Assembly: GCF_002865645.1 (NCBI RefSeq)
Contig: NW_020194541.1
Span: 847,181-911,180, forward strand
Direction: 5' to 3'
Source of the DNA: Hyaloscypha bicolor E
Taxonomy: Eukaryota > Ascomycota > Leotiomycetes > Helotiales > Hyaloscyphaceae
Length of the DNA stretch: 64,000 nt
In this document: positions 52,004 to 61,672 of the stretch, in pieces
Layout: the number at the start of each line of letters is the position of its first letter
Position numbering within the stretch: the first letter of the stretch is position 1
Notes under the pieces: generated by a model
What the model saw: the letters and a program-made list of their open reading frames with translations, nothing else
Told to the model about the DNA's origin: nothing
Databases searched by the model: none
Made by a program: the position numbers and the translations under genes

Positions 52004-52277
52004 TATTATAGGTATAGTATTCAGGGCTTGGAAAGTAAGGTAGAAGGTCCCTTATAAAGATAATTTAAAGCTAAGAAAGAGAAAACTAGAATATAGGAGG
52101 CTGCGAGGAAGTATATATATCCTATAGTATACTAGTTCCGAAGGGGCTTAGCTTTCTAAATATCTCTAGTATATTTCAAGTATACTTCCCTAGTAAGGCG
52201 GCTGTATTATATATATCTAGAAAGCATTTAATATCTGGCAAGGTATCTCAGATACCGGATATCTGGGAATTATAATA
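52004..52277 (-). repeat. 5' LTR of the full-length Ty3 element
   Basis: See the element entry; 274 bp, outer edge followed by the ATAAT target duplication at 52,278-52,282. Confidence 0.9.
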
Positions 52278-52282
52278 ATAAT

Positions 52283-53300
52283 TAATTTATAGTTTATAGA
52301 ATAGAATTTATTAGTATTTAAATAATAATAAATATAATAATTAAAAAAGGAAATATTATAAGAAAGCTTATTATTTTTGCTAATAATTAAGTATTTATTT
52401 TCTTATTTACTAGACTATAAAACTAGTTAGGTTAGATTATTCTTATTAAGGTTTATAATCTTATAAATATTCTTTAGTAAAAAGGCTATAAAGTTATAAT
52501 TAGGTGAATTCTAGTATATATTAGAATACATGAAAACAAGATTATAAATCTTTTAGTAAAGTAAATTACTAGGTAAAAGCTCAAGCTAAAGAATATTAAA
52601 ATAGCTCCCGAAATACTAGTAATTAATTCAAGCTATATTTTCGAAATAAAGTAGCTCTTTTAACTTCTTTCTTCTTATAAGAAATTAGTTAATAACTTTA
52701 TAAAAGAAGCCTAAAGTCGGAAATAGAGAAATAGTATTACTAGTATATTATATAAATAATAATAATAAGGTAATAATATAATACTAAACTATTATATTAA
52801 TAATTTTTATAAAAATCTCTTTTATAAAACCGAGGCCTCTATTCTAATCCAGATATAAATAAAGAAAATCGGGCTTTATAAATATCTTAATACTATTAAT
52901 TATATAGAAGATTTATAGTATAGCTATAATTAGGTTTACTAAATAGTATATTATATTATTAAAGATTATAAGTATTTCGAAAATACTTGTTTTATATATT
53001 TAGAAAAAAATATTATTAGAGATACTAGGCTTTTTCTAAGAAATATTAAGCTTATATCTAATACTATTAAATTTATACTTATTACTAGTTTCCTGAATTA
53101 GTTTATAAGCTATATAAAGATACTTTTATTATTAGAATAGGAAATAAAGCTAATTAAGGTAATAATTATACTTTACTAGGCTAATTAAGCCTCTCTAAAA
53201 GCTATTATATTATAATAAATTATATAGAAATAAAAGAGAAAGTAAGAGGCAAGGTTATATAGAATAGAAAGTATTTTAATTTTTGATTTTATATAATTTT
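52283..53300 (+). mobile_element. Tad1-like LINE, 3' part (end of RNase H and C-terminal region)
   Basis: Resumes the LINE frame split at 45,262. The key sign is IIR*ILVYIRIHENKIINLLVK (about 52,497-52,560), the RIP form of the W-I-P-A-H-x-G-I-x-G-N-E-x-A-D motif that ends a Tad1 RNase H domain. Further on, KIGLYKYLNTINYIEDL and CNQVYQ-like residues (about 52,860-52,950) match the usual C-terminal cysteine region after the RNase H. The 3' end is not defined. Confidence 0.8.
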
Positions 53301-54600
53301 TCGATTTCCTTTTTATTTTATTAGCTCTAGAGTAAAGTCAAGAACTCGTAATTATCTCTATAGCCTAACCCTATATAATATATCTATATAGTACTTTAGG
53401 TAGCTAAAAAAAAACTAATAGAATATAAAAAAAATTAAAAAAAGCTTCCTAAAACCAGAATTATTTACTTAAAGTAATAATATTATTTATAATTTGAGAT
53501 TAATTCTATTTTATATATATTTATTAGTATTCTTCTAAAACTGCTTTAAAATAGTACTTATATAAAAAAAGAATTATTTCCAAGTTATTTTAAGCTTTTA
53601 TATTAATAATAATATAACTTTATAATTTTAATTATAAAATAAAGCTTGCTTTTTTAGTTATATTCTATTTATTTATTTAATATAAGAGCTATTATTATTT
53701 CTTTTATTTATTCTAACTTTACTAATCTTATTTCAAAAAAATTAATCTAAGTTTAATATAAATATAATAGCTTATAAGCTAAATTCGCTATTTTCTAAAT
53801 TATTTTTATAAAAATTTAATTATTTTACTATTATAGTAAGGTTTTTTCTTCTTTACTATTTTATAATTACTATTATATATTTTATTTATTTTTTGAATAT
53901 ATTAGTACTAGTTTAAGAATTTATATAAGATTTTCTTTTATATATATAATTAGTTTCTCGAATATATTAATTTTTAAAGTCCTTTATTTTTAATTATTTA
54001 TATTATTTTATTACTAGTATTAAGAGTTTTAAAATTATTATTTTTATTTATTTAGCTTCTTATCTTCTTTACTTTTACTTATATATTTAATACTTATATA
54101 TAGTTCGAAATTCATATATTAATTAAATTCCTATTATAATATTATCTAAATCTTTTATTTTTAGGAAAATTTACTAGAAATATATATAAATCTAATATTT
54201 AGCTTTCTTTATTAAAGCTATATTTCGTATATTAGTTATTTATTCCAAACCAAGAATATACTTATTTTATATATATTTTAAAGTATTTAATAAAAATTTG
54301 GCTATTTTACTTTATATAAAATATATTTAAATTTAGTAATATAAATAAATAAAAAGAATTATTATATTAATAAAATATATATAGCTGAGTTTGAGCTTTT
54401 AATTATTTGTTTAAATTATTATAAACTTATATAAATTAATTAAGAATTATATTATAATTTTATATTTATAATAAATTTATAATTTATATTAATAAATTAA
54501 AATTAAAAAAGTTATAATAAAACTAAATAATTTTAATTATTATATTATTAATTAAAAGTATTATTGAAAATTCGATTTAATATAAATAAGAATATATAAT
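53301..54600. other. Extremely AT-rich DNA, no readable family
   Basis: The AT share here is higher than in the rest of the RIP block. No domain can be read on either strand. It may be the LINE 3' end plus an older RIP repeat. The border to the second gene island is near 54,600. Confidence 0.5.
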
Positions 54601-55078
54601 TAATCCAGATGAGCTGAAATAATGAAGTGATCTGATCTGCCTGACTTTGAAGCTCGAATTATCTAATTGAGGGGAGGCCTGGAACCTGACACAGGTGGTA
54701 GCTACATCACTTTAGAAGAACTCTTATCTTTTCTGTTCCATTTTAAGCATCAAAACCGAGGCAACTGCAGTTTGGAGATTCATGTGTTCGCCAATCTGGC
54801 TTCTATGAGGATGCAACGTCAATGCCACTAGATGTCTACATGCTTGGAGATACTCATCCGAGATTCTGTGTTTCTCGGTGTTTTTCACTTGTTTTTTTCT
54901 CGGCGTGCTTTGAGAAAAACCGAGTGTCGTATGTCTCACACCGGAGGCTCTGAAATGATTGATGGATTGATTGATTGCATAGGGAGCCCGAGAGAGGCTC
55001 TCGGTGGCCGTACAATTACAACCAAATGGTACAAGTTATGCCCCACAAGAGACACACTAAGCATTCTGATCCTCCAGG
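54601..55078. other. Island border and 3' flank of the membrane-protein gene
   Basis: Ordinary composition. Short open frames exist on both strands but none shows family features. No RNA gene is seen. Confidence 0.45.
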
Positions 55079-57329
55079 CTACACCCTGGTACTTGTTCTT
55101 TTCCTAGCCGCGGCCCCTTGTTGTCTCTTGAACCAGTCACGAACAGCTTCAATACCTGCCGAACAAGCCCAAGGGATCCCAATAATGCACCCGATGAACC
55201 AGTATATCGAGCCCGCAATGAGAGTACACAGTATCCAGTGAAGCACGGGTGGTTCCAATTCATCTTCATCGGCTTCGGCGGGAGCGGTCTCATCCGTTGC
55301 TTCACTCCTCACTGATGCAGCGTCTGGTGGACCGCCATTTGCAGGATTTTCAGGACCATTTGCTGTGGAATCGTCCGCAGCATCTCCCGTACCACTCCCC
55401 TCAGCAGTTCCCCCAGCTCTTCCATTTCCAGTACCTGGAGCATTCTCAACACTGCCTGAAGCACCATCCCCAGCACTTACCCCAGCATTTCCGTTCGCAC
55501 TTCCTGTGGCATCTGTCGTTACATTTTGCGCGGCATTCCGCAGTGTACTTTGCATCGCCAGGCTTGACGAGGTGTTCTTCATAAGGCCTTGTTTAGCACT
55601 TCCAATGCCATTCGCACTATCATTTCGCAGCGGGGGGGCGGATTCAGGATCCTTCCCCTTTCCTTTTTGTCCTCGCTTCGTGGAGCACTCGAAGCAGCAA
55701 TGCTCCTTAAACCAATTGGCCACTTTGACGACTGTTTTTACTCTCATAGAGAGTAGCAGGAGTCCAGGGTAGATGCACATCAGGCAGATGTACAAAGTCC
55801 GAGGAACATTCCTGTAATCCGAGCTCAGGAATTTCAAGATCCCACAAAGATTTCCAGCTTCGTCGGGAGTGTCGTCGGCATAGCCATCATCACGTACACG
55901 TGCTTGATCTTCTCCGGTTCCGATAGCCCACGCATCGTATTGAATTCGAGCAAGCGATGTTTGGAAGAGGCGTTCGGCTTCAATCCTCCAAAACGCGTCC
56001 CCCAGATCTTGAGATTGATACTGAGACACTCTTGCCTGTGCAACAAGACCACCTCCAAGGCGGGTCTTGATTGAGTCGTAAATATTGGAATTCTCCAAGG
56101 ACAGCTTTGTGTACCAATACTCGGGTGGGAGGGCTATACCAGAGAATCCTCCGTGCGCCAGATCATGAGCAGGCCAGCACTCAGCCCCGTCATAAGTGCA
56201 AATCTCACTGCTGTCAATGCATGCAAGCGCTCGAGCTTTAGGATCCGATTTCCAATACCAAGGTTCGTCACCACTCCCGAATGGATGATCCGCTGGGAAG
56301 ATTGGATCTCGGTTAGGCTTGGGATAGAAAATCCGGAGAGCGGAGATGAATATGATCGTAAGGGTTTTGTTCTGGGTCGGCCTCAGTTCTGGAATCGGTT
56401 GCCAGGAGTCCTGCTCGGGCCACGGTGTAGTACCATAGGTTCTGACGAAAACAATTTAGTCATCGCATCAGAATAAGAGAGGCGTACCAAGGTCTCGCGT
56501 ACCTGACAACATAGCTTGGAGCATGCCAGTCGTGGGGGTTTCCAGTGGTGCTATAAGAATAATTATAGTTGTGACCGGTGTTGCCAAATTCATAGTGGTA
56601 TGTTATTTCCCCGTTCTCGGCGGTCTTGTTGCTAACATAGGAGTCTTCCCAAGTGAGAGGCGAGCAGGTAGAGTTGCGACGAAACTTGAACAAGTGCTCG
56701 CTATTGATCCCGATGTCGTTGGGGTCAATCAGATCTGTGTAGAAATGCATGGGCTGTTGACCCTGAACGCACATTTTGTCTACGGGAAATGGGCAGCCCC
56801 ACCTTGGCTCAGCAGTATACTTGATAGTGGGTTTGTAGAATAAGTTGCAGCGTCCGGATTTTAATAAATCCGCACTTCCGTAGCAATTTTGAGCGTACTC
56901 TCCCGCTCTTGCCTCCTTCTGACGATCGTAAATGTCATGTCGCGTCGCAGCATCGATTCCAGCCGCAGAGCTGTTAAATTTCCAGACACCACAATACTCC
57001 GAGTCCCAGAGAACAGCTCTGTTATTAGAGACACCAGCAGAAAAAACGCTTCCAATCGCCCAAGCAACGAAGGCACCCAGAACCACGATTCCGAGAATGG
57101 TATTATTCTCGAGCCATTTTCGAACGGTTCGCCGCGAATGCCGGCCCGTGCCAGTTGGCGAGACTTGGGCAGACCCATTTACTGCCCGATGCTTCTTGAT
57201 ACCTCCGGTTGCGGAACCTGATTCGGAGGGATTTGGGGGCTGACTGTATGATTCTTTGAGGAGAGGTGTTCCCTCGTGTGGTCCTTGGGGTTCACCACGT
57301 GCCGTCTGAACTCGCGAACTGCTGTTGAA
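55079..57329 (-). CDS. Uncharacterised fungal membrane protein, first exon not found
   Basis: Two exons are clear: 57,329-56,503 and 56,441-55,079, joined over a 61-nt intron (56,502-56,442, GTACGC...CGTCAG) that links SYVVR to TYGTTPWPEQDSW; together 729 codons plus stop. The first exon opens at an acceptor-like CTAG with SSSRVQTARGEPQGPHEG. No ATG lies in this frame until far into the domain, and an in-frame TAG sits just upstream, so a short first exon is missing or the gene is 5'-truncated. Membrane segments: TILGIVVLGAFVAWAIGSVF, TLTIIFISALRIFY, LYICLMCIYPGLLLLSMRV and HWILCTLIAGSIYWFIGCII. The loop after the first has many cysteines and N-glycosylation sites (NSSA, NSTC, NKTA), so probably faces outside. 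Before the last segment lies a long Gly/Ala/Ser/Asn-rich, low-complexity linker. Conserved motif: FPADHPFGSGDEPWYW. Function unknown. Confidence 0.7.
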
Positions 57330-57498
57330 CTAGCTAAAGCAATATAGCTAGGGTCACGTGCTTGCAATGTAAACCAAGTAAAACGTACTGAATTGACTGC
57401 TGTTCTACAGTGGTAAGTAGCCCGTATATATAGCCCTGAACCCCCTAAGTCACATGTACTAAATCCCTATGCCAGCTGAACCGATTACAGCTATACAG
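57330..57498. promoter_or_regulatory. Upstream region of the membrane-protein gene
   Basis: Short stretch between the first clear exon and the minisatellite. It contains TATA-like tatatatag (about 57,425) and should hold the missing first exon and promoter if the gene is intact. Confidence 0.3.
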
Positions 57499-57714
57499 GG
57501 TATTCCAGCCGTACAGGGTATTCCAGCCGTACATGGTATTCCAGCCGTACAGGGTATTCCAGCCGTACAGGGTATTCCAGCCGTACAGGGTATTCCAGCC
57601 GTACAGGGTATTCCAGCCGTACAGGGTATTCTAGCTATACAGGGTATTCCAGCTATACAGGGTATTCCAGCTACACAGGGTATTCCAGCTGGACAGGGTA
57701 TTCCAGCTGGACAG
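57499..57714. repeat. 18-bp minisatellite, 12 units
   Basis: Twelve units of ggtattccagccgtacag (216 bp exactly). The middle units are nearly identical and the right-hand units vary (ccgtaca to ctataca, ctacaca, ctggaca). Because 18 is a multiple of three it stays open in several frames on both strands (GIPAVQ on +), so the open frames here are not evidence of a gene. Confidence 0.95.
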
Positions 57715-58120
57715 GGTATTAAGCTAGTGCACAGCCCCATGGCGTTCGGTTCCAGGGCTTACTAAGCCTATTAGGGGCCTCAGGCCCCTAATTTCAACAA
57801 CTGCCTTGCAAACGTTCCCTAAATTTCGCAAAATAGAAGAGAATCTCAGAAAGTATACAACGCCAAACAGCGATAGCAGAAACCGAGAATTGCCAAATTC
57901 TACTTCCAAAAACGTGGGACGACACGTATGCCCAATAATGCAAATAAGCGATCTCGACGGAAAATTGACTCGACATGCCGAAAATTTTCGAACGTAATAC
58001 CAGGAGGAGCCATCGGTAGTACATGCCCTCCCAATCACGTTGACCAGCAAGAGCCAAAAAAGGCTCCCAGCGCGAATTGAGCTATAAAAAGCTCACTGCC
58101 ATAGCACATCTGGGAATTCG
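57715..58120 (-). pseudogene. Degenerate duplicate of the 58.4-58.6 kb membrane-gene segment
   Basis: 57,715-57,880 aligns with about 58,420-58,610 (shared: aagctagtgcacagccccat, ggggcctcag, caacaactgcctt, agaaagtataca) in the same orientation, with many small indels. Thus about 200 bp were duplicated some 700 bp apart. No open frame is kept. Confidence 0.6.
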
Positions 58121-58151
58121 CGGCCATATGATTCCCCACTGGCGAGGTAGC

Positions 58152-59264
58152 TTATTTGGAGAATAGCCATATTCCCCACTGGCAATAAAGATTAATAGTA
58201 AAGGAAGTAAGAAAATTACTTAATAGGTAATTAATTAGCAAGTGTGACGGCTGGCGTAAGGGCATGATCTGCCAAGGACAGGATATCGGAAACAGGCACA
58301 AAACGAAGCTAAGCCGGAATTGCTTGGACGGAACAATACTAAAGGTCGAGGCATCCTCCCTACTTTGTTCCATAGCTAAAAAAAAAAAAAAAAAAAAAAA
58401 AAGGACAGTGTATTCCAAGCCGGACAGGCGTATTAAGCTAGTGCACAGCCCCATGGCCGTTCGGTTCCAGCTTTTACTAAGCCCTATTAGGGGCCTCAGC
58501 GCCCCCCTAATTTTCAACAACTGCCTTCCCATCGCTTGCCTCCATTCGCAAAATAGCAAGAGAATCACAGAAAGTATACAAGGGGCCAACACAGCGAGGA
58601 GCCAGACACCGAGAATAGCCATGAGTATAGTTGCCCATTCTCCGTAAGGTCCATTGAAAGCCTATTGCGCATGGGTAGATAACATGCGCGCTCCGATGAA
58701 TCAAGCCCCTCTCACTCACGGTTGATGCCTGTAGTCTTCCCAGCTCGGCCATCCATTTTTTGACGTTTCCGTTCGCCAGTAGGCATAGGGGGGGGGGGGG
58801 GAGCCTCTTGGGGTTCTTGTGAGACCAATGCTTGTACCAACTATCACCCCTTTTGTGCCACCCCGTGAAGGCTCCGCAAAGTTTCCCGCGGCCTCCAAGG
58901 GAAGAGTTGTCGAAACCAAATGTCCACAAGTATGAGCGACGGGCTGTGACTTGTAAGACTTTCAGAGTTTCCAGAATGTAAGATGGAGTGATTCATATGA
59001 AGGCTGTTGAGCCGCGAGAAGAGAGCAGGGGTCTTCCTCCGTCCGCCTCTCGTTTCCGCTTCTGCCTTCCAGGACAGCCAACTACGAAAGTCTACGCCTC
59101 CAAAGCCTAGAACCGTATTGGACTTCTAGAAGGTCGATAATATTACAAGAATAAGTAAAGATAGCGAAGGGAAACCATATGAAGTAGAACATGCGAAAAT
59201 TGCCGGTGTTTTCATTGAAGCCAGTCACTTCTGTCGCGATTGAGTGATGACCCCTGATGAGCAT
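58152..59264 (-). pseudogene. Fragmentary multi-pass membrane protein gene
   Basis: Pieces on the - strand: 59,264-59,082 (NTGNFRMFYFIWFPFAIF, a membrane segment); about 58,929-58,729 (FGFDNSSLGGRGKLCGAF to KKWMAELGRLQAST); and, over a 60-nt GTGAGT...AATAG intron (58,728-58,669), AFNGPYGEWATILMAILGVW and LLAVLAPCILSVILLLFC. The frame between the first two pieces is not resolved. The end runs into a 25-A tract (58,378-58,402), read as poly-Phe, with no sensible C-terminus. A 14-G tract (58,788-58,801) lies inside the second piece, where the length is easily misread. Best taken as a decayed or poorly resolved gene of the same kind as its membrane-protein neighbours. Confidence 0.45.
58378..58402 (+). 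repeat. 25-A homopolymer
   Basis: Uninterrupted A run directly followed by the duplicated segment. It could mark the 3' end of a retrotransposed copy, or be a simple repeat. Confidence 0.9.
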
Positions 59265-59499
59265 TGGGAACCCTTAGCGCAGGCTATTGCTGCCCAAAGC
59301 AGCCCCTCCCTCCACTGCGAAGCCGGGCGTCGTGGCGCTTTTCCTGTGCAAACACCACCCAGCGAACGAGGCGATGCAACATAATCCTTGTCCATAATGC
59401 GGCACTTGAAGATATGTATGAGTGAGCAATGCCTTTGATCCGTGGCCACTTTCCTGTGGTTTTCGCCGCGAACTCCCTGCACAGAAATGTGCTGCAAAA
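59265..59499. promoter_or_regulatory. Divergent upstream region of the DUF6590 gene
   Basis: 235 bp between two divergently read genes. The region remains partly open in several frames, but an upstream ATG at 59,486 runs into TAG within eight codons, a possible very short upstream ORF overlapping the start at 59,500. Confidence 0.35.
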
Positions 59500-61130
59500 A
59501 TGTCCAGTAAAACCAAAAACCGGCGGGGCCAAAACAGGCGGGGCCGAAACATAGGCCCAGGTTGGCTCTGGGACGACGCTCGACAGAAGCATTATTACGC
59601 AGATGACCAAAAGCGCTGCTGGTTCTTCGATGATGGAACCACGATCCCGTACGAACAGGAGGTTACTCAACCGTGAGTTGGCATTGGTATTGTCGACCAT
59701 TGAGAACAGTTTGCCTGACTATTTGTTCAAGTCTCGATAGTCGAGTCCCACGCTCTGCCGTCGATAACCATTATCGTAGCGACGACGATGGAAATGATCT
59801 GAACTCTCAGTTTGCCGAACTCGACGTCAGCCAAGGTAGGTCCAACGATTCTCGATCTTTACTTAACAACAAGTGCCATTAATGCCATTGGGCTTTGGTT
59901 TCATTTCGAATTGGAAGAAAGATTATCCTAAACGTGAAAGAAACATGTGCTAACTAAGGCTGGATGAAAGACTACCAGGACTCGGAATATATAGAGGGCT
60001 ACAAATCACCGGCCCACGAACATCACGAACCCCATTATACTTCGCGTACTCAGCGGTCCGACAACTACGGCGAAGCACAATATGATTCGGCGGCGCAGGG
60101 TCCGGCAACAAAATCTCAGTCTGGATTACTTTGGGGTTCGCAGCAGACCCCCTACGAAGCACCATATAGTCCGTATCCCAGCACATCCATTCCAATTCCA
60201 CCGTACGGTGCGCAGCAGAACCTCATAACCTACCACGCTCGCCCTCAATACTCCTCAGACGCGCAACAACCTTATTCTAACACACAGCGAGTACCATACT
60301 CATTGACAGAGGCGGATGTCTTCTTCGATCCTCCTCACAATATCACAGATCCACGCCTCTACAAGAAAGATATAACTGCCTTGGCTCGAGTATGTAGGTC
60401 AAAAGGAAACCGGATTAAAAGCGAGTATTTGCGAATACTGGATGGATCGTAATAGTTACTGACATAGCTCAGATGGGATCGAACTTTCAAAATGCGCCGT
60501 ATTAGGAACAGTAAGACACCCACTATTGTCAACTAGGAAGATTCTCATTCGTGAACTAGGTCTTCAAGATTCCGTGGTCAGAGTCTTCGGGCATCGACTC
60601 AGATCGTGATGAAGTAGAAGGGGACTATGGCTTCCCTTTTCGTTGGTTTGTTGTTGTCTTAGGGACGGGCGGCACCCGTTTCTGTTCTTGCTTGTAAGTG
60701 CAACAAATGACTTAAAACAAATTATTATAGTCGCTAACTGTTACATTTTAGACTAATAACCACTTATCAAGGGTGGGGTATCCAGAAGGCGGGGATTGCC
60801 GTCGACGCCCATGAAGTAATCGGTACTCGACAAGACCTGTGTGAGGACGAAAAATTGGGCCAACCAATCATAGTAAAACCAAAAGTCTATGACTCCAGGA
60901 TGCCATACAATTCCCTGGTCAACTTTGAGAAGATATACAGCATAGATCGCGACGTTTGCGTCGTTGAGTTTGGCAAGGTTGACCGATATCAAAGCCACAG
61001 CCTTTTCGAGACGCTAGTGAGAATTTGGTCGACTGTGACGGCTAATTTGTCTGAAGAGGAGCGGCAACGGCGTCAAGTTGAGGACAGAAACCGTTGGGAA
61101 CGAAATCAAGACGATTTCGCTGATGGTTAA
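59500..61130 (+). CDS. DUF6590 domain protein, five exons, 406 residues
   Basis: Exons: 59,500-59,672; 59,732-59,835; 59,959-60,389; 60,560-60,693; 60,752-61,130 (407 codons in frame). Start MSSKTKNRRGQNRRGRN. Residues 20-50 hold a WW-like or tryptophan-rich repeat (GWLWDDARQKHYYADD, KRCWFFDDGT) common at the front of this family. The middle is Tyr/Pro/Gln-rich and probably unstructured (SQQTPYEAPYSPYPSTSIP). The DUF6590 domain follows from about residue 235: VFKIPWSES, FPFRWFVVVLGTGGTRFCSC, TYQGWGIQKAGIAVDAHEVI, PKVYDSRMPYNSLVNFEKIY and DVCVVEFGKV. Splicing at 60,390 joins ALAR to VFKIPW, and at 60,694 CSCL to ITTYQGWG, both restoring the domain. The third intron (170 nt) is the least certain. 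DUF6590 proteins are common in ascomycetes; their molecular role is not known. No signal peptide or membrane segment, so probably cytosolic or nuclear. Confidence 0.82.
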
Positions 61131-61672
61131 GAGGGTTGATATAGAGATGGAACATTTTAATGATGAGCTTATGGATTGTAACTCCACTGGTGTCTAGAGT
61201 GACTGCGTCACCACCGGAAATGGCATTGACAGCTCTGTCCCAAAAATATCAACGAAATCTTCCTGCACGGTCTCCTATCCGCCGACTCCGACGGCGTCGC
61301 CAATTTGAAGCTCTCTTCTCAGTTCACTGCACCGGCTGCACAACACACACTCATGTCCTCGTACACTTTAATGGCACAATCTACCCAGACGGCACGTATG
61401 GCGGCGGTGTAATGTCTCATGTCTGCTAACTCTTCTTTGACCGAAGTTTTATCACGGAAGCTGAAGACAGGTTCGTATAACACCAATACCTAGGTCTTGA
61501 CTACTAATGCGGATGGTAATATTATGTCCGAGGAAGCCATCAGCAGCGATCCCGTTTGTGAATGAAGCCTCCTGGGTAACATTTAGCATATTCTCTGCTA
61601 AGTATCTTATGGGCCCGCCAGCGACCGGCCTTGGATCTCGTCACCCGCAGCACCATCTATCATAGCCTTGCA
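61131..61672. other. Intergenic region between convergent genes
   Basis: Two convergent genes end on either side. A + strand frame at 61,160-61,429 (SPIRRLRRRRQFEALFSVHC) is open but has no family features. Possibly 3' untranslated sequence. Confidence 0.4.

Larger units (their letters stand above)
45263..52277 (-). mobile_element. Full-length RIP-degraded Ty3/gypsy element with 274-bp LTRs
   Basis: 5' LTR 52,004-52,277 and 3' LTR 45,263-45,536 are both 274 bp and closely alike. The flanks carry the same 5 bp, ATAAT (45,258-45,262 and 52,278-52,282), a target duplication. In - strand order: gag with zinc-knuckle relic (about 50,370), a protease-like motif (about 49,980-50,000), RT at about 49,000-48,400 (INKTLN*LSKAKIYIKLDI, FNNILIYLKN), RNase H (PIAYFSKTMLLIKLNYNIYN, about 48,130), an interrupting solo LTR, then integrase and a conserved LYNKGTGLLYI tract at about 45,690. 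The element is about 6.7 kb without the solo LTR. All coding parts are dead through RIP. Confidence 0.9.

Noticed and set aside
57499..57714. CRISPR-like array
   Set aside because: Head-to-tail units without spacers in a eukaryotic genome; it is a minisatellite.
57459..57765. Open frames on both strands over the minisatellite (GIPAVQ- and GIPCTA-type repeats)
   Set aside because: An 18-bp repeat stays open automatically; no flanking domain or splice context supports a protein.
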